Source: Arthrobacter_N sp051262515
GTDB lineage: Bacteria; Actinomycetota; Actinomycetes; Actinomycetales; Micrococcaceae
NCBI RefSeq assembly: GCF_051262515.1
Contig: NZ_JBIMER010000003.1
Span: forward strand, 186,001-250,000
Length of the DNA: 64,000 bases
Direction of reading: 5' to 3'
The notes below the pieces were generated by a model. It was not told the DNA's origin. It was given only the letters and a program-made list of their open reading frames with translations, and did not search any database. Positions 7,935 to 17,713 of this stretch are shown here, piece by piece. Every line of letters starts with the position of its first letter. Position 1 is the first letter of the stretch. The translations under genes were made by a program, and so were the position numbers.

Positions 7935-10900
7935 CGACCGTGATGTAGTGGTTTGCGTCGAAGACTCCGGGCACGAAGGCCTGATCGACGAACTTACGGC
8001 CGAGATTTCGAGTAACGGAGCCACCCCGGTGGTTATCTCAGCCGGTGAGGGTTTGCCGCCGGATGGCGATGGGCCGGTTCGTCGGGTATTCATTAGTCCG
8101 GCTGCAGGCAGGACCCCACAGAGGATTGCATGGGCCGCCGTTGGCGAGGCGACGAGACGACGCGCCAACCTGGTCCTGGTCCGTGGGATGCGCACGGCGT
8201 GGAGCCTTGCCGGGAACGCCGCGATGAATGGACGCATTGTCTCTTGGCTTCCGGGCGAGCCCCTCTCCGAAGAACTGCGGCGATGGCCGCGTGGCGAGGG
8301 CGCCATCGAAGCCATCGGACGCGTGTCTCGGCTTATCCTCGTCGACGATGAACTATCGCGGATCGCCCTCATCCAAGCGATCCCCCAAGTGGCCGCGAAG
8401 ATTTTCGTCTTCGTCAGCGCAGCCGAGCATTGCACAGGCACGCCGAACGTGCTCACCGCACGGACCATGATGAGACTCCTGAGGGCCCGCTACCGGGTCT
8501 TGGTTTTCGACGATTTGGCACACGACCGCGGAAATTTCGGGCAGCACAACCACGGCGTGCTTCCGTCCGGCGGAGGGGAAGTGGCGCCACCGCGGCTGGC
8601 CGAAAACCTGAGTTCCCCGGACGTACAGATCATTCGCTTGACTACGGCGGAGTGCATAGAGGGCGGCGGGGGGGACGTTGTGAGCATCCGACCGCGGCTT
8701 CCGGCACGGCACCTTCAGGAAGGGCGCTTGCTCCCCAGATACGCTGCCTGGCATCTGGCGATTGTCGCGGAGGTTCTCGACTGCGACGTTGTCCTACCGG
8801 CGGATGCGGAAACGGCGCTTGCAGGGAGGGGCAATGAAGTGCTCCTGGATCGGATGTGGCCGACACTTGCCGTAGCCTCCTGGGACGGGGTGGAGTCCCT
8901 CGGCACGGAACGCATTGGCGAGATTGTTGACTTGTGCCGGAAGGTGGTGGTGCCCTCGGAGGGGATCCGTTCAGTTGTGGAGTCGCGATTATCCGCGGCA
9001 GCCGGCAAATCGATCGTGCTTCCATGGACCCATACGTCGGATACGGGTGGGACGGTTTCGAGCGGCGAACTGGGCGAGCACTTCGCAGCCGTCCTCGAGA
9101 GGCAGACGGCCGATTATTCCGCAGTCGAACTCCAACCAGAACGGCTCAATGTTCTACTCGCGGGACACGACTTCAAGTTTGCGGGCGAGCTGGTCGATCA
9201 GCTCACCCTCCGGCGGGACCTCGACGTACGGATCGACAAGTGGGATGCACAGGATCTCCATGATCCGAACGCCAGTCGGGCGTGTTTGGAGTGGGCGGAC
9301 GTCATTATCTGCGAGTTCGCATCGCACAACGCCGTGTGGTATTCGTGGGAAAAATTGCCGCACCAGAAGCTTCTGGTCCGCTTCCATGGCTACGAGGTCA
9401 ATCTCGATTGCATCCGCGACCTGAATGTCGACAATATCGATTCGGTGGTATTCGTTTCGGAGTTCTTCCGCCGCCGTGTCGTCGAGGACTTGGGGTGGGA
9501 AGATGTGCCGACATCGGTCGTTCCCAACATGATTGACAGCTCCGACTTGGACCGTGGAAAACTCCCTGAAGCCCGCTTTCACCTTGGTATGGCGGGCATC
9601 GTGCCGATTCTCAAGCGGCCGGATCGCGCCCTGGACCTACTCGAAAACCTGCTGGAGCGGGACGCCCGGTACACGCTTCATCTGCGGGGAAGGAATCCTT
9701 GGGAATACAGCTGGATGTGGAAATCCGACGCCGTCCGAGACGCCTACGAAGCCCTGTACGAGAGGCTGCTCGTCGACCCGGCCCTCCGTGCCAGGGTGTC
9801 CTTCGATGACTTCGGCCCGGATATGGGGCGGTGGTTCCAAAAAATCGGTTGGGTGTTATCGCCTAGCACGCGGGAAACGTTCCATCTGGCCCCGGTGGAG
9901 GGGATGGCCTCCGGAGCTGTTCCCGTTGTTTGGGATCGCCCTGGGGCTTCCGAGATCTTCGGCGACGAATGGTTGCACGGAGATACGGCAGCAGCGGCTG
10001 ATTACATCCACGCGGTCAACGAGTCCGAACGAGCGTATGAAGAAACGAGTGCTCGCGCACAGCTCCATGCCGTCCGCTACGACCTCAGGTCCTTGTCGCG
10101 GTCGTGGTTGATCCTCATAAGGACGGCGGGCAATAGGTTTCAGGACGTTCCGTCACGGCGCATTGAGGCAGGGAGAGTCGAGATTCTCTTCGGACAGCGC
10201 CAGGACGCCGACCGGTTGGGACGCCTGGTGCGCGTCCTCCAGCGAGACGGACATGCTGAACGTGTTGCGCAACTGATCGACGAATATCCCGCTCTTTTTG
10301 CGGAGCTTCCGTCCGCAGTCTCCGGGGAGGCTCTCATGAGACGGGGCCTAGCTAAGATTGCCGCGACTCCCGGAATTGTTCCCGCCCGCTCGTCCGGCGC
10401 CATCTATAAGACGCGGTCCGGCCAAACCATGTCCGTTAGGGCGGCGCCAGTGGAATCCGGCCGATCCTCGGTTGCCGCTTCGAGGGAAAACGCGGCATTC
10501 GAACTTCATCCGCCGACTATCTTTCGCCCGCCGCAGGCGGATGAGACGCCAGGGGAAGCGGCATCGCAGGCCGAGCTGACCATAGACAAATTCATTATCT
10601 ACTCGGCTGACAGGCTGGTCCGTGAGGCCCGGGCAAGCAGGCCTGCCGCCCTAGTCAGCCACGGCGACTGCTGGGTGGCCGCAGCGGTCCTTATAGCCTC
10701 CCGGCGCTTGGGCGTCCCGTTCATCTTGGATCTCGGGACTTCCGCGGCCGATCGCTACCGGGAAACAGCCGAATGGCTCACTTCAGAGGCGGACGGGGTT
10801 GCCGCGGGCGCCATTGACGATCGACTCGTGTCAGCGGCCGCGGAAAACCACGCGTCGATGGCGCATGTCCATGAACAGAGGAGCCTGCGCCAGTTGCGTG

Positions 10901-12300
10901 TTGGACTCATCGCTGACCAGTTCACGACTCAGACAGTCTCGGGATCGTTCGATGCCGTTCCGCTTCGGCGTGCGGACGGATACCTGCAGGTGGCCGTCGA
11001 GTCCTTGGACGGCTTGTTCATTGAATCCGCTTGGGAAGGACCGAACGACGAGTGGCGGCGCGGGGTCGCACATTCGAAAGAAGGCATCGGCGACCTGCAA
11101 AAAATCATCGAGGTCGCGCGGCACAGGGGTATTCCCGTCCTGTTCTGGAACAAGGAGGACCCGGTGCATTTCGCCAATTTCGCGGGAACGGCGGCCTTGG
11201 CCGATCATGTGTTCACCACGGACGGCGACCGGGTACCCGCCTATCTCGGCCTTCCAGAAAGTTCGATTCAAACCGCGTCCGCATTGCCTTTCTACGCTCA
11301 ACCGCAAATCCACCATCCATTGCCGACGGACAGAACATACGAGCACTCCGTCTCGTATGCAGGTACGTACTATGGCGATAGGTTCAGGGATCGGTCCATC
11401 GAACTCCACGCAATGCTTGAGGGGGCGGCACGGCACGGGCTGACCATTTACGACCGGCAGGTCAATGTTCCGAATTCGCCGTACCACTTTCCGCCCGAAC
11501 TGGCGAAGTTCGTCAAGGCAGGCGTTGCCTATGAAGAGGTTCTCAAGGTGTATAAAACACACCCGGTCAATATCAACGTGAACTCGGCTCGGGACTCGCC
11601 GACGATGTTTTCCCGCCGCGTTGTCGAGATCGCGGCGTCTGGCGGAGTGGTGCTCAGCGGACTTGGCCGCGGCATCAGCGATCAGCTGCGGGGTATTCCA
11701 GCGACGGGTGATGCTGCTTTTTGGGACGACAGGCTCGCGGTTTGGATGGAAGACGAGGGTGCCCGACTCGACGAGGCATGGAAGCAGCTGCGCTGTATCG
11801 CGCGCTCTCACCTGGCGGATCAAGCACTGACACTGATGTTCCGAACCGCTGGACTTCTGATCAGTCTTGAGGGGCTGCCGCCTTACGCCTTGCGGTTCGA
11901 ATCCGTGGGCGATCTGGAACTGGATGTCCTACTCGCCCAAACGCACCGGCCTTCGGCCGTCGCCATCGCCGCATCGGAACTGCCACGCGTCCATAGGGAC
12001 CGCCTGCAGGAAGCCGGCATTGGCGTCGTCGAGGCCGTCGAAGAACTCGACGAGTCAATCCAGTGGATAGCTGACGGACTCGTCCAGGGACGCCCCACCT
12101 ATTTCGAGGACTTGCTCCATGCGGTGCGGTTTGGCGAGTGGTCCAGCATTGGTGCCCAGACTTGGCGCCCCGAAATGGGCCGTGGTCGAACGCTGGCCAC
12201 TGAGGGCGATGCGAATACGCTCATCGCATTACGGCATCGGAATCGATCAAACGCTGGGGCCGGACGCCCAATGACGTGGCTACTCGCGCCCGATTCGTGA
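7924..12300 (+). CDS. Two-module glycosyltransferase: GT-B module then CgeB-like module
   Basis: The protein is 1458 residues. Residues 1-400 are unassigned. A GT-B glycosyltransferase module spans about 407-740, opening with LLAGHDFKFAGE, continuing with GMAGIVPILKRPDRALDLL (donor-domain start) and ending with APVEGMASGAVPVVW. After a linker, a CgeB-type module spans about 990-1385, with LIADQFTTQ, FWNKEDPVHF, YAGTYYGDRF, the HPVNINVNS segment and MFSRRVVEIAASGG. ATG 7924 is chosen because GAGGAAGGTGG sits eight bases upstream. It is probably a cytoplasmic polymer-building enzyme using nucleotide sugars; donor and acceptor are unknown. The GT-B module is closest to that in the minus-strand protein at 56056-59274. 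Its codon use looks less GC-rich than the paralogue at 51608. Confidence 0.75.
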   Translation: MVRDDRDVVVCVEDSGHEGLIDELTAEISSNGATPVVISAGEGLPPDGDGPVRRVFISPAAGRTPQRIAWAAVGEATRRRANLVLVRGMRTAWSLAGNAAMNGRIVSWLPGEPLSEELRRWPRGEGAIEAIGRVSRLILVDDELSRIALIQAIPQVAAKIFVFVSAAEHCTGTPNVLTARTMMRLLRARYRVLVFDDLAHDRGNFGQHNHGVLPSGGGEVAPPRLAENLSSPDVQIIRLTTAECIEGGGGDVVSIRPRLPARHLQEGRLLPRYAAWHLAIVAEVLDCDVVLPADAETALAGRGNEVLLDRMWPTLAVASWDGVESLGTERIGEIVDLCRKVVVPSEGIRSVVESRLSAAAGKSIVLPWTHTSDTGGTVSSGELGEHFAAVLERQTADYSAVELQPERLNVLLAGHDFKFAGELVDQLTLRRDLDVRIDKWDAQDLHDPNASRACLEWADVIICEFASHNAVWYSWEKLPHQKLLVRFHGYEVNLDCIRDLNVDNIDSVVFVSEFFRRRVVEDLGWEDVPTSVVPNMIDSSDLDRGKLPEARFHLGMAGIVPILKRPDRALDLLENLLERDARYTLHLRGRNPWEYSWMWKSDAVRDAYEALYERLLVDPALRARVSFDDFGPDMGRWFQKIGWVLSPSTRETFHLAPVEGMASGAVPVVWDRPGASEIFGDEWLHGDTAAAADYIHAVNESERAYEETSARAQLHAVRYDLRSLSRSWLILIRTAGNRFQDVPSRRIEAGRVEILFGQRQDADRLGRLVRVLQRDGHAERVAQLIDEYPALFAELPSAVSGEALMRRGLAKIAATPGIVPARSSGAIYKTRSGQTMSVRAAPVESGRSSVAASRENAAFELHPPTIFRPPQADETPGEAASQAELTIDKFIIYSADRLVREARASRPAALVSHGDCWVAAAVLIASRRLGVPFILDLGTSAADRYRETAEWLTSEADGVAAGAIDDRLVSAAAENHASMAHVHEQRSLRQLRVGLIADQFTTQTVSGSFDAVPLRRADGYLQVAVESLDGLFIESAWEGPNDEWRRGVAHSKEGIGDLQKIIEVARHRGIPVLFWNKEDPVHFANFAGTAALADHVFTTDGDRVPAYLGLPESSIQTASALPFYAQPQIHHPLPTDRTYEHSVSYAGTYYGDRFRDRSIELHAMLEGAARHGLTIYDRQVNVPNSPYHFPPELAKFVKAGVAYEEVLKVYKTHPVNINVNSARDSPTMFSRRVVEIAASGGVVLSGLGRGISDQLRGIPATGDAAFWDDRLAVWMEDEGARLDEAWKQLRCIARSHLADQALTLMFRTAGLLISLEGLPPYALRFESVGDLELDVLLAQTHRPSAVAIAASELPRVHRDRLQEAGIGVVEAVEELDESIQWIADGLVQGRPTYFEDLLHAVRFGEWSSIGAQTWRPEMGRGRTLATEGDANTLIALRHRNRSNAGAGRPMTWLLAPDS

Positions 12301-12308
12301 TTCGGAAC

Positions 12309-12325
12309 AAGGCGCAATAGCGCTT
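12309..12325. terminator. Weak hairpin between convergent genes
   Basis: GCGC-AATA-GCGC with two or three weak flanking pairs lies in the 39-base gap between two convergent stop codons. The stem is short and has no long T run, so terminator function is only suggested by position. Confidence 0.3.
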
Positions 12326-12339
12326 CTTCGATTCGTCAT

Positions 12340-14517
12340 TTAGTTGGTTTTGGCCGTGATCAATACCGTTTTCATGGCCCTTTCCAAAACGTGCAATTTC
12401 GCATCGCCGGAACCCACGGGCATGACGCAGAAAGCGTCTCGTTCGGTATAGACGTTTGTGACCGAGATTCCGCGTGGGTCTTGGCTGGCCAGGCGGATGC
12501 CGGCCTCGAAGCAGTTCTGATCGATCCACCATTGCTTGCTGCCCGACACGGCCGTTTTCGCGGCCGCTGCAGCGATGAAACCCGCCGCCTGCCCAGCTGC
12601 CGCTGTCGGGTTGAACACAGCAAAACCGCCCGTGTATTTTTCCCAGGGGGCTACGCCCTGTCCCAGGATTCGCGAGCAGATGTCGGCGGCGGCGTGCTTT
12701 TCAATGAGGGGGGACAAACCGGTCGTAATGACCGTGTCCAAATCAAGAACCACCACCGGGCGCACGAATTTGCGCAGCAGCGGATATACGAAGGAGAACC
12801 GGATCAGCGATGCTATCGGTCCTAGGTTGTCCCCGGCATCGAGGCTCACGACGGAGAGAACGACGCCCTGGGGATCCCAGGCCGCGAGAGCCTCCCTCAC
12901 CGCAGTAGGGTTGTCCGATATCACCGCCAAGTGAAGAACGGCTTCCTCTGAGCACGTCAGGCTGAAAGACTGCACGAGGAACCGTGCGTATTTATGGAAG
13001 TAGCCTTCGTCGCACGAGGCGCTGACAATGTACTTGGCTCCTTCCGGGGCCGCCCAGTCAACGCTCAAGTCGGCGTCCAGAATCGACGTCGAATCGGAGT
13101 CGAGAGTGAGTTCCGCCGCAGATGCGGTGACTACCGTCGACACCGGAATGGCAATATACGGTTCGAAGCCATCCGCCCGATGCGACTGAAACTGACCGAT
13201 CAGATCCGCGTACTCATCGAATTCACCGGCCTCGTAGGCGCATACCGAGAGGAAGATGCGTCCCACGTTTGCGGTCTGCGTGTCGTTCGTTTCCCCGATG
13301 AGTTCCTCAATGCGACGGCCCGCGACGTCCGACCCGAAATTGCTGAGGTAGCCGCGGCAACAGTAGATGAACGACTCCAGGGACTGTCCGCGGGCGAAAG
13401 CGTTCTCGGCCGCTGCCAGTACTTCGTTGTCGAAGGTGTTCTTCCACAGCTTGATGAGACTACAGAGGCGCCGATAGGGCCAATCGTGTGCGGGATTCAA
13501 CTCCGCTGCCCGGTAGAGCAGCTCCTTGGCGCGGAGGTATTTCGCTGTATCCGCCTCGTCGCGGATGTAACGGATGGAAGCGATAACACCAGTTGCCTCG
13601 TCCAGAACCTCCCGAAAGGTCTGCGTCCCGCTGGCACTGGAGGTCGTGGAGCTGGAGGCGGGCTTCGCTGCGGGGACGTCGTTAATCTCTAGGAGCGATC
13701 CCAAGACCGATCGGATGACCAAGGTCGCTTTAGTTCGCGGCAATGGCTTGTGACCAATGGCGTTCGAAGTCGTTTGGATCTCGTAATCCCCGATCGACGT
13801 GGCGAAGTCGGTTGCCCTCTTGAGGCTGGACTGCAGGTCGATCAATTCGTCGTGGCCAGCATCCAGCCGGTTCGTCACGATCTTGAATCGTGGAACGACT
13901 CCGCGTGCCTTCATCCTTTCGACAACGCTGATTCGTTCAGGCGCCGTCTTGAACAATTCGTCGATCGTCTGGCTGAGAAGTCGATCCTCAATGACGCGCA
14001 AGGCGCGCTGGATCGAATACTTTCGCAGATCAAGTTGAGGCACTTCGGCGACCGCAACCGGGTCCCTTAGTTCAGTTGCCAGCATCAGGGCCCCGTAGCC
14101 GCCCATGGAGGAGCCGTAGGTGACGACGTTGGCGAGGGGTACACCCAGCGACTTGGCCACCTTGGCGACCACGAAAGCCATGTGTGCCACGAAGTCGTCG
14201 TCTTGGTCAATGAACCAACCGGCATGGACGTTGTCGGAAACGTACAGGGCCGGGTCGCTCAGCACGACAACGTGGGCGTCCAGGAAGCTTTCTTCCCATG
14301 TCCACCTGTGGAAGACGGGATTCGCTTGCGGAGACGCCACGGGTTGCGCGGAAGGAAGGAAGCAGACGATCGCCTCTGCGCTCGACCGTGCGGTTACGAG
14401 GGCGTCAACGTAAACATCAAGACGGATTTCGTGGCGAACGTGATGTTTTCCAGGTGGAACGGTTCCCGTCGCTCCCAGATCATCCAGCTTCGTCGGAATG
14501 CCGCATGGTTCCGTCAT
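12340..14517 (-). CDS. Fusion of alpha/beta-hydrolase, TPR-like helices and a GT-A glycosyltransferase
   Basis: About 725 residues with three parts. Residues 1-280 look like an alpha/beta hydrolase, with the nucleophile elbow YGSSMGGYGAL (Ser near 137) and a possible catalytic His in NAIGHKPLP. Residues about 300-440 are helical and TPR-like (AKELLYRAAELNPAHDWPYR). Residues about 490-725 resemble a nucleotide-diphospho-sugar transferase, with VVVLDLDTVITTGL as a DxD-type metal site and WWIDQNCF as the late Asp-Gln motif. This suggests transfer of a sugar coupled to esterase or acyl-transfer chemistry on a glycan. ATG 14517 has AAGGAA five bases upstream; a TTG just before it is less likely. 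No membrane segment is visible. The combination is unusual and the function unknown. Confidence 0.65.
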   Translation of the reverse strand: MTEPCGIPTKLDDLGATGTVPPGKHHVRHEIRLDVYVDALVTARSSAEAIVCFLPSAQPVASPQANPVFHRWTWEESFLDAHVVVLSDPALYVSDNVHAGWFIDQDDDFVAHMAFVVAKVAKSLGVPLANVVTYGSSMGGYGALMLATELRDPVAVAEVPQLDLRKYSIQRALRVIEDRLLSQTIDELFKTAPERISVVERMKARGVVPRFKIVTNRLDAGHDELIDLQSSLKRATDFATSIGDYEIQTTSNAIGHKPLPRTKATLVIRSVLGSLLEINDVPAAKPASSSTTSSASGTQTFREVLDEATGVIASIRYIRDEADTAKYLRAKELLYRAAELNPAHDWPYRRLCSLIKLWKNTFDNEVLAAAENAFARGQSLESFIYCCRGYLSNFGSDVAGRRIEELIGETNDTQTANVGRIFLSVCAYEAGEFDEYADLIGQFQSHRADGFEPYIAIPVSTVVTASAAELTLDSDSTSILDADLSVDWAAPEGAKYIVSASCDEGYFHKYARFLVQSFSLTCSEEAVLHLAVISDNPTAVREALAAWDPQGVVLSVVSLDAGDNLGPIASLIRFSFVYPLLRKFVRPVVVLDLDTVITTGLSPLIEKHAAADICSRILGQGVAPWEKYTGGFAVFNPTAAAGQAAGFIAAAAAKTAVSGSKQWWIDQNCFEAGIRLASQDPRGISVTNVYTERDAFCVMPVGSGDAKLHVLERAMKTVLITAKTN

Positions 14518-14691
14518 CAAGGTTCCTTATGGGTATCGATGGTGATGCGCAAGAGGGGCCGGACACGCCCATCTGCGGGCGCGGACTAGAGTCTATGCGA
14601 CGGCCGTCCGATGGACTCCAGTCGGCGACCGGCGATGTGCCATCTCTCGTCTTTTGGATTTCGCGGATACCCGGGACCAGCTGGGAGGCCG

Positions 14692-15411
14692 TCAGTCGCT
14701 GCCTTTTCGCAGCGCGGCGCTGAGTTGGGAGGCTGCGGATACGACAACTTCAGAGTGCACGCGTCCGGGCTGGCGGGTAAGGCGCTCGATCGGACCGGAG
14801 ATGGACACGGCGGCGATGACGCGTCCGGAGGGGCCGCGTACGGGGGCGGACACTGAAGCGACGCCCGGCTCGCGTTCTCCAAGGCTCTGCGCCCAGCCGC
14901 GGCGGCGAACACCGGCGAGGATGGTGGGTGTGAAGCGCGCGTTGTTGAGCCCCTCGAGCAGCCGCTCATGGTCTTCCCACGCCATAAGCACCTGTGCCGC
15001 CGACCCGGCTTTCATCGACAGTTGCGTTCCCACCGGGATGGTGTCCCGAAGGCCGATGGGACGTTCGGCGGAGGCAACGCAGACTCGCGAGTCGCCTTGT
15101 CGGCGGAAGACCTGACTGCTCTCACCGGTCGCGTCCCGGAGCTGAACGAGGATGGGGCCGGCCGCGGCGATCATGCGGTCTTCGCCGGCGGCCGATGCCA
15201 GCTCGACCAAGCGGCTCCCTAGCACGAACCGGCCGTGGATGTCCTTGCCCACGAGTCGGTGATGGACGAGGGCCTGGGCCAATCGGTGCACGGTGGGTCT
15301 GGACAAGCCGGTGGCGGAAACCAGTTGTGCCAGGGTCGTGGGGCCGGCTTCGAGGGAGTCGAGCACCATGGCTGCCTTATCGATAACGCCAACGCCGCTA
15401 GAAGTGTCCAT
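14692..15411 (-). CDS. IclR-family regulator divergent from leuCD (NdgR/LeuR-like)
   Basis: The 239-residue protein has an N-terminal winged helix-turn-helix (TTLAQLVSATGLSRPTVHRL, about residues 23-42) and a C-terminal IclR effector domain (about 75-235). Divergence from leuC is the classic setting of NdgR/LeuR in actinobacteria, which control leucine synthesis and other amino acid genes. ATG 15411 is chosen because it gives the normal length of about 240; longer frames run through the operator region. A TCTCA-N5-TGAGA palindrome just upstream is the likely shared operator. The ligand is not visible from the sequence. Confidence 0.88.
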   Translation of the reverse strand: MDTSSGVGVIDKAAMVLDSLEAGPTTLAQLVSATGLSRPTVHRLAQALVHHRLVGKDIHGRFVLGSRLVELASAAGEDRMIAAAGPILVQLRDATGESSQVFRRQGDSRVCVASAERPIGLRDTIPVGTQLSMKAGSAAQVLMAWEDHERLLEGLNNARFTPTILAGVRRRGWAQSLGEREPGVASVSAPVRGPSGRVIAAVSISGPIERLTRQPGRVHSEVVVSAASQLSAALRKGSD

Positions 15412-15426
15412 AGAATGATATTGCCG

Positions 15427-15441
15427 TCTCACATTATGAGA
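15427..15441. promoter_or_regulatory. Inverted repeat operator between the IclR gene and leuC
   Basis: TCTCA-CATTA-TGAGA is a perfect 5-5-5 inverted repeat placed 16 bases upstream of the IclR start and 81 upstream of leuC. Its size, symmetry and place fit an IclR-family binding site controlling both directions. Confidence 0.55.
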
Positions 15442-15521
15442 TGCAAGTCGAAATTCTGGCCCTCGCAACGAGCGGGTGATTAAGTTGAGACCAAGAGGTT
15501 TTTTGACGAAGGGAACCCGAG

Positions 15522-16988
15522 ATGTCCGGTGGCACACCAGCGCAGACGCTGGCGGAGAAGGTCTGGGCCGCGCACGTCGTGCGCGAGGGCGAAGGTGTTG
15601 GGGCGGCGCAGCAGCCCGACCTCATCTATATCGATCTGCACCTTGTGCATGAGGTCACGTCCCCACAGGCTTTCGAGGGCCTTCGGCTGGCCGGACGCCC
15701 GCTGCGCAGGCCCGACCTGACGATTGCCACGGAGGACCACAACACCCCGACCCTGGACATCGACAAGCCGATCGCGGACCTCACCAGCCGCACCCAGATC
15801 GAAACACTGCGCGCCAACTGCCGCGAATTCGGGGTGCGACTCCATTCCCTGGGCGACAAGGAACAGGGCATCGTCCACGTGGTCGGCCCGCAACTCGGTC
15901 TGACGCAGCCCGGTATGACCGTGGTGTGCGGCGATTCGCACACCTCCACCCATGGCGCCTTTGGCGCGCTGGCGTTCGGCATCGGCACCTCCGAGGTGGA
16001 GCACGTGATGGCGACGCAGACGCTGTCGTTGAAGCCGTTCAAGACGATGGCCATCAACGTCGACGGCACGCTCAAGCCCGGTGTCACTGCGAAGGACATC
16101 ATCCTTGCGGTGATCGCCAAGATCGGAACCGGCGGGGGACAGGGGTATGTACTCGAATACCGGGGTTCCGCCATCCGCGCGTTGTCCATGGAAGCGCGCA
16201 TGACGATCTGCAACATGTCGATCGAAGCCGGAGCGCGCGCCGGCATGGTCGCGCCCGACCAGACCACGTTCGACTACCTGCGTGACAAGCCGCACGCACC
16301 GCAGGGCGCCGACTGGGACGCCGCCGTCGACTACTGGCGGTCCCTGAGCTCGGACGAGACGGCCTCCTTTGATGCCGAGGTCTTCCTCGACGCAGATCGA
16401 CTCGAGCCTTTCGTGACCTGGGGAACCAACCCGGGGCAGGGCGTCTCGCTCTCCGACGCGGTCCCGTCGCCCGAGGACTTCGAGGACGAGAACGCCCGCG
16501 CCGCCTGCGAGCGCGCGCTGGACTACATGGCGCTCGACGCGGGCACGCCCATGAAGGACATCCGCGTGGACACCGTGTTCCTCGGTTCGTGCACCAACAG
16601 TCGGATGGAGGATCTGCGGACCGCCGCGGCCATCATCCAGGGACAGACCAAGGACCCCGACATCCGCATGATCGTGGTGCCCGGCTCGGCGCGTGTCCGG
16701 CTCGAGGCGGAGGCCGAGGGACTGGACCGGATCTTCAAGGACTTCGGTGCAGAATGGCGCTTCGCCGGGTGTTCGATGTGCCTCGGCATGAACCCGGACC
16801 AGCTCGCCGAGGGCGAACGCTGCGCCTCGACGTCGAACCGGAACTTCGAAGGCCGGCAAGGCAAGGGCGGCCGGACACACCTGGTCTCGCCGGTGGTCGC
16901 CGCGGCTACCGCCATCCGCGGCACGCTCAGCTCGCCCTCGGACCTCCCGCCCGCGACCCGCGCCGCCACATCGACCACCGCAGCCTAA
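15522..16988 (+). CDS. leuC: 3-isopropylmalate dehydratase large subunit
   Basis: LeuC with LeuD isomerises 2-isopropylmalate to 3-isopropylmalate in leucine synthesis. The 488-residue protein carries the aconitase-type iron-sulfur ligands: one Cys in FLGSCTNSRMEDL (near 359) and two in GCSMCLGMNPDQ (near 418 and 421). The active-site motifs VVCGDSHTSTHGAFG and SNRNFEGRQG are also present. AAGGGA lies eight bases before the ATG. leuD follows after 11 bases with its own strong ribosome binding site, so they form an operon under the IclR-type operator. Confidence 0.97.
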   Translation: MSGGTPAQTLAEKVWAAHVVREGEGVGAAQQPDLIYIDLHLVHEVTSPQAFEGLRLAGRPLRRPDLTIATEDHNTPTLDIDKPIADLTSRTQIETLRANCREFGVRLHSLGDKEQGIVHVVGPQLGLTQPGMTVVCGDSHTSTHGAFGALAFGIGTSEVEHVMATQTLSLKPFKTMAINVDGTLKPGVTAKDIILAVIAKIGTGGGQGYVLEYRGSAIRALSMEARMTICNMSIEAGARAGMVAPDQTTFDYLRDKPHAPQGADWDAAVDYWRSLSSDETASFDAEVFLDADRLEPFVTWGTNPGQGVSLSDAVPSPEDFEDENARAACERALDYMALDAGTPMKDIRVDTVFLGSCTNSRMEDLRTAAAIIQGQTKDPDIRMIVVPGSARVRLEAEAEGLDRIFKDFGAEWRFAGCSMCLGMNPDQLAEGERCASTSNRNFEGRQGKGGRTHLVSPVVAAATAIRGTLSSPSDLPPATRAATSTTAA

Positions 16989-16999
16989 GGAGCGCATCC

Positions 17000-17599
17000 A
17001 TGGAGAAATTGACCACCCACACGGGTGTCGGCGTGCCGCTGCGCCAGAGCAATGTGGACACGGACCAGATCATTCCGGCCGTCTACCTCAAGCGCATCAC
17101 CCGAACCGGTTTCGAGGACGCCCTCTTCGCCGGCTGGCGCAAGGACCCCGAGTTCATCCTCAACCGCGAGCCCTACTCGGTCGGCTCCGTGCTCGTGGCC
17201 GGACCGGATTTCGGCACCGGTTCCTCGCGGGAACACGCCGTCTGGGCGTTGAAGGACTACGGCTTCAAGGCGGTCGTCTGCTCCCGGTTCGCCGACATCT
17301 TCCGGGGAAACTCGGGGAAACAGGGACTGGTGGCCGCCCAGGTAGCGCAGGCCGAGGTCGAGCTCATCTGGAAGGAACTCGAGAACCACCCGGGCAGTAA
17401 GGTCACAGTCGACCTGGTGTCCCGCACCGTCACCTGCGGTGCCCTGGTTGCTCCCTTTGAGATCGACGAATACACCCGCTGGCGCCTCCTGGAGGGCCTT
17501 GATGACATTGGTCTCACGCTGCAGCACGAGGCCGACGTCTCCTCGTTCGAAGCCGCGCGTCCCGCATGGCTTCCGGCCACGCTCCCCGCCAAATCCTGA
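17000..17599 (+). CDS. leuD: 3-isopropylmalate dehydratase small subunit
   Basis: The 199-residue swivel-domain partner of LeuC. Typical motifs are NVDTDQIIPAVYLKRI near the N-terminus, GPDFGTGSSREHAVWAL near residue 71 and RFADIFRGNSGKQG. ATG 17000 is preceded by AAGGAG. An in-frame open stretch continues upstream inside leuC but has no coding meaning. Confidence 0.97.
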   Translation: MEKLTTHTGVGVPLRQSNVDTDQIIPAVYLKRITRTGFEDALFAGWRKDPEFILNREPYSVGSVLVAGPDFGTGSSREHAVWALKDYGFKAVVCSRFADIFRGNSGKQGLVAAQVAQAEVELIWKELENHPGSKVTVDLVSRTVTCGALVAPFEIDEYTRWRLLEGLDDIGLTLQHEADVSSFEAARPAWLPATLPAKS

Positions 17600-17713
17600 C
17601 TACCGGATACCGCCCCGCGGGCCCCGCCACAGCCGCCGCCGCATGCTCGGGCTGTATGCTTACGGGGAACCTCGGGCGATCCTGAGGCCACTCCAACGAT
17701 AGGTATTTCTTTC

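Noticed and set aside
15480..16997. 505-codon open frame antisense to leuC
   Set aside because: It lies wholly opposite a certain gene, its translation is low-complexity Arg/Gly/Val/His with no family resemblance, and such frames are expected opposite GC-rich genes.
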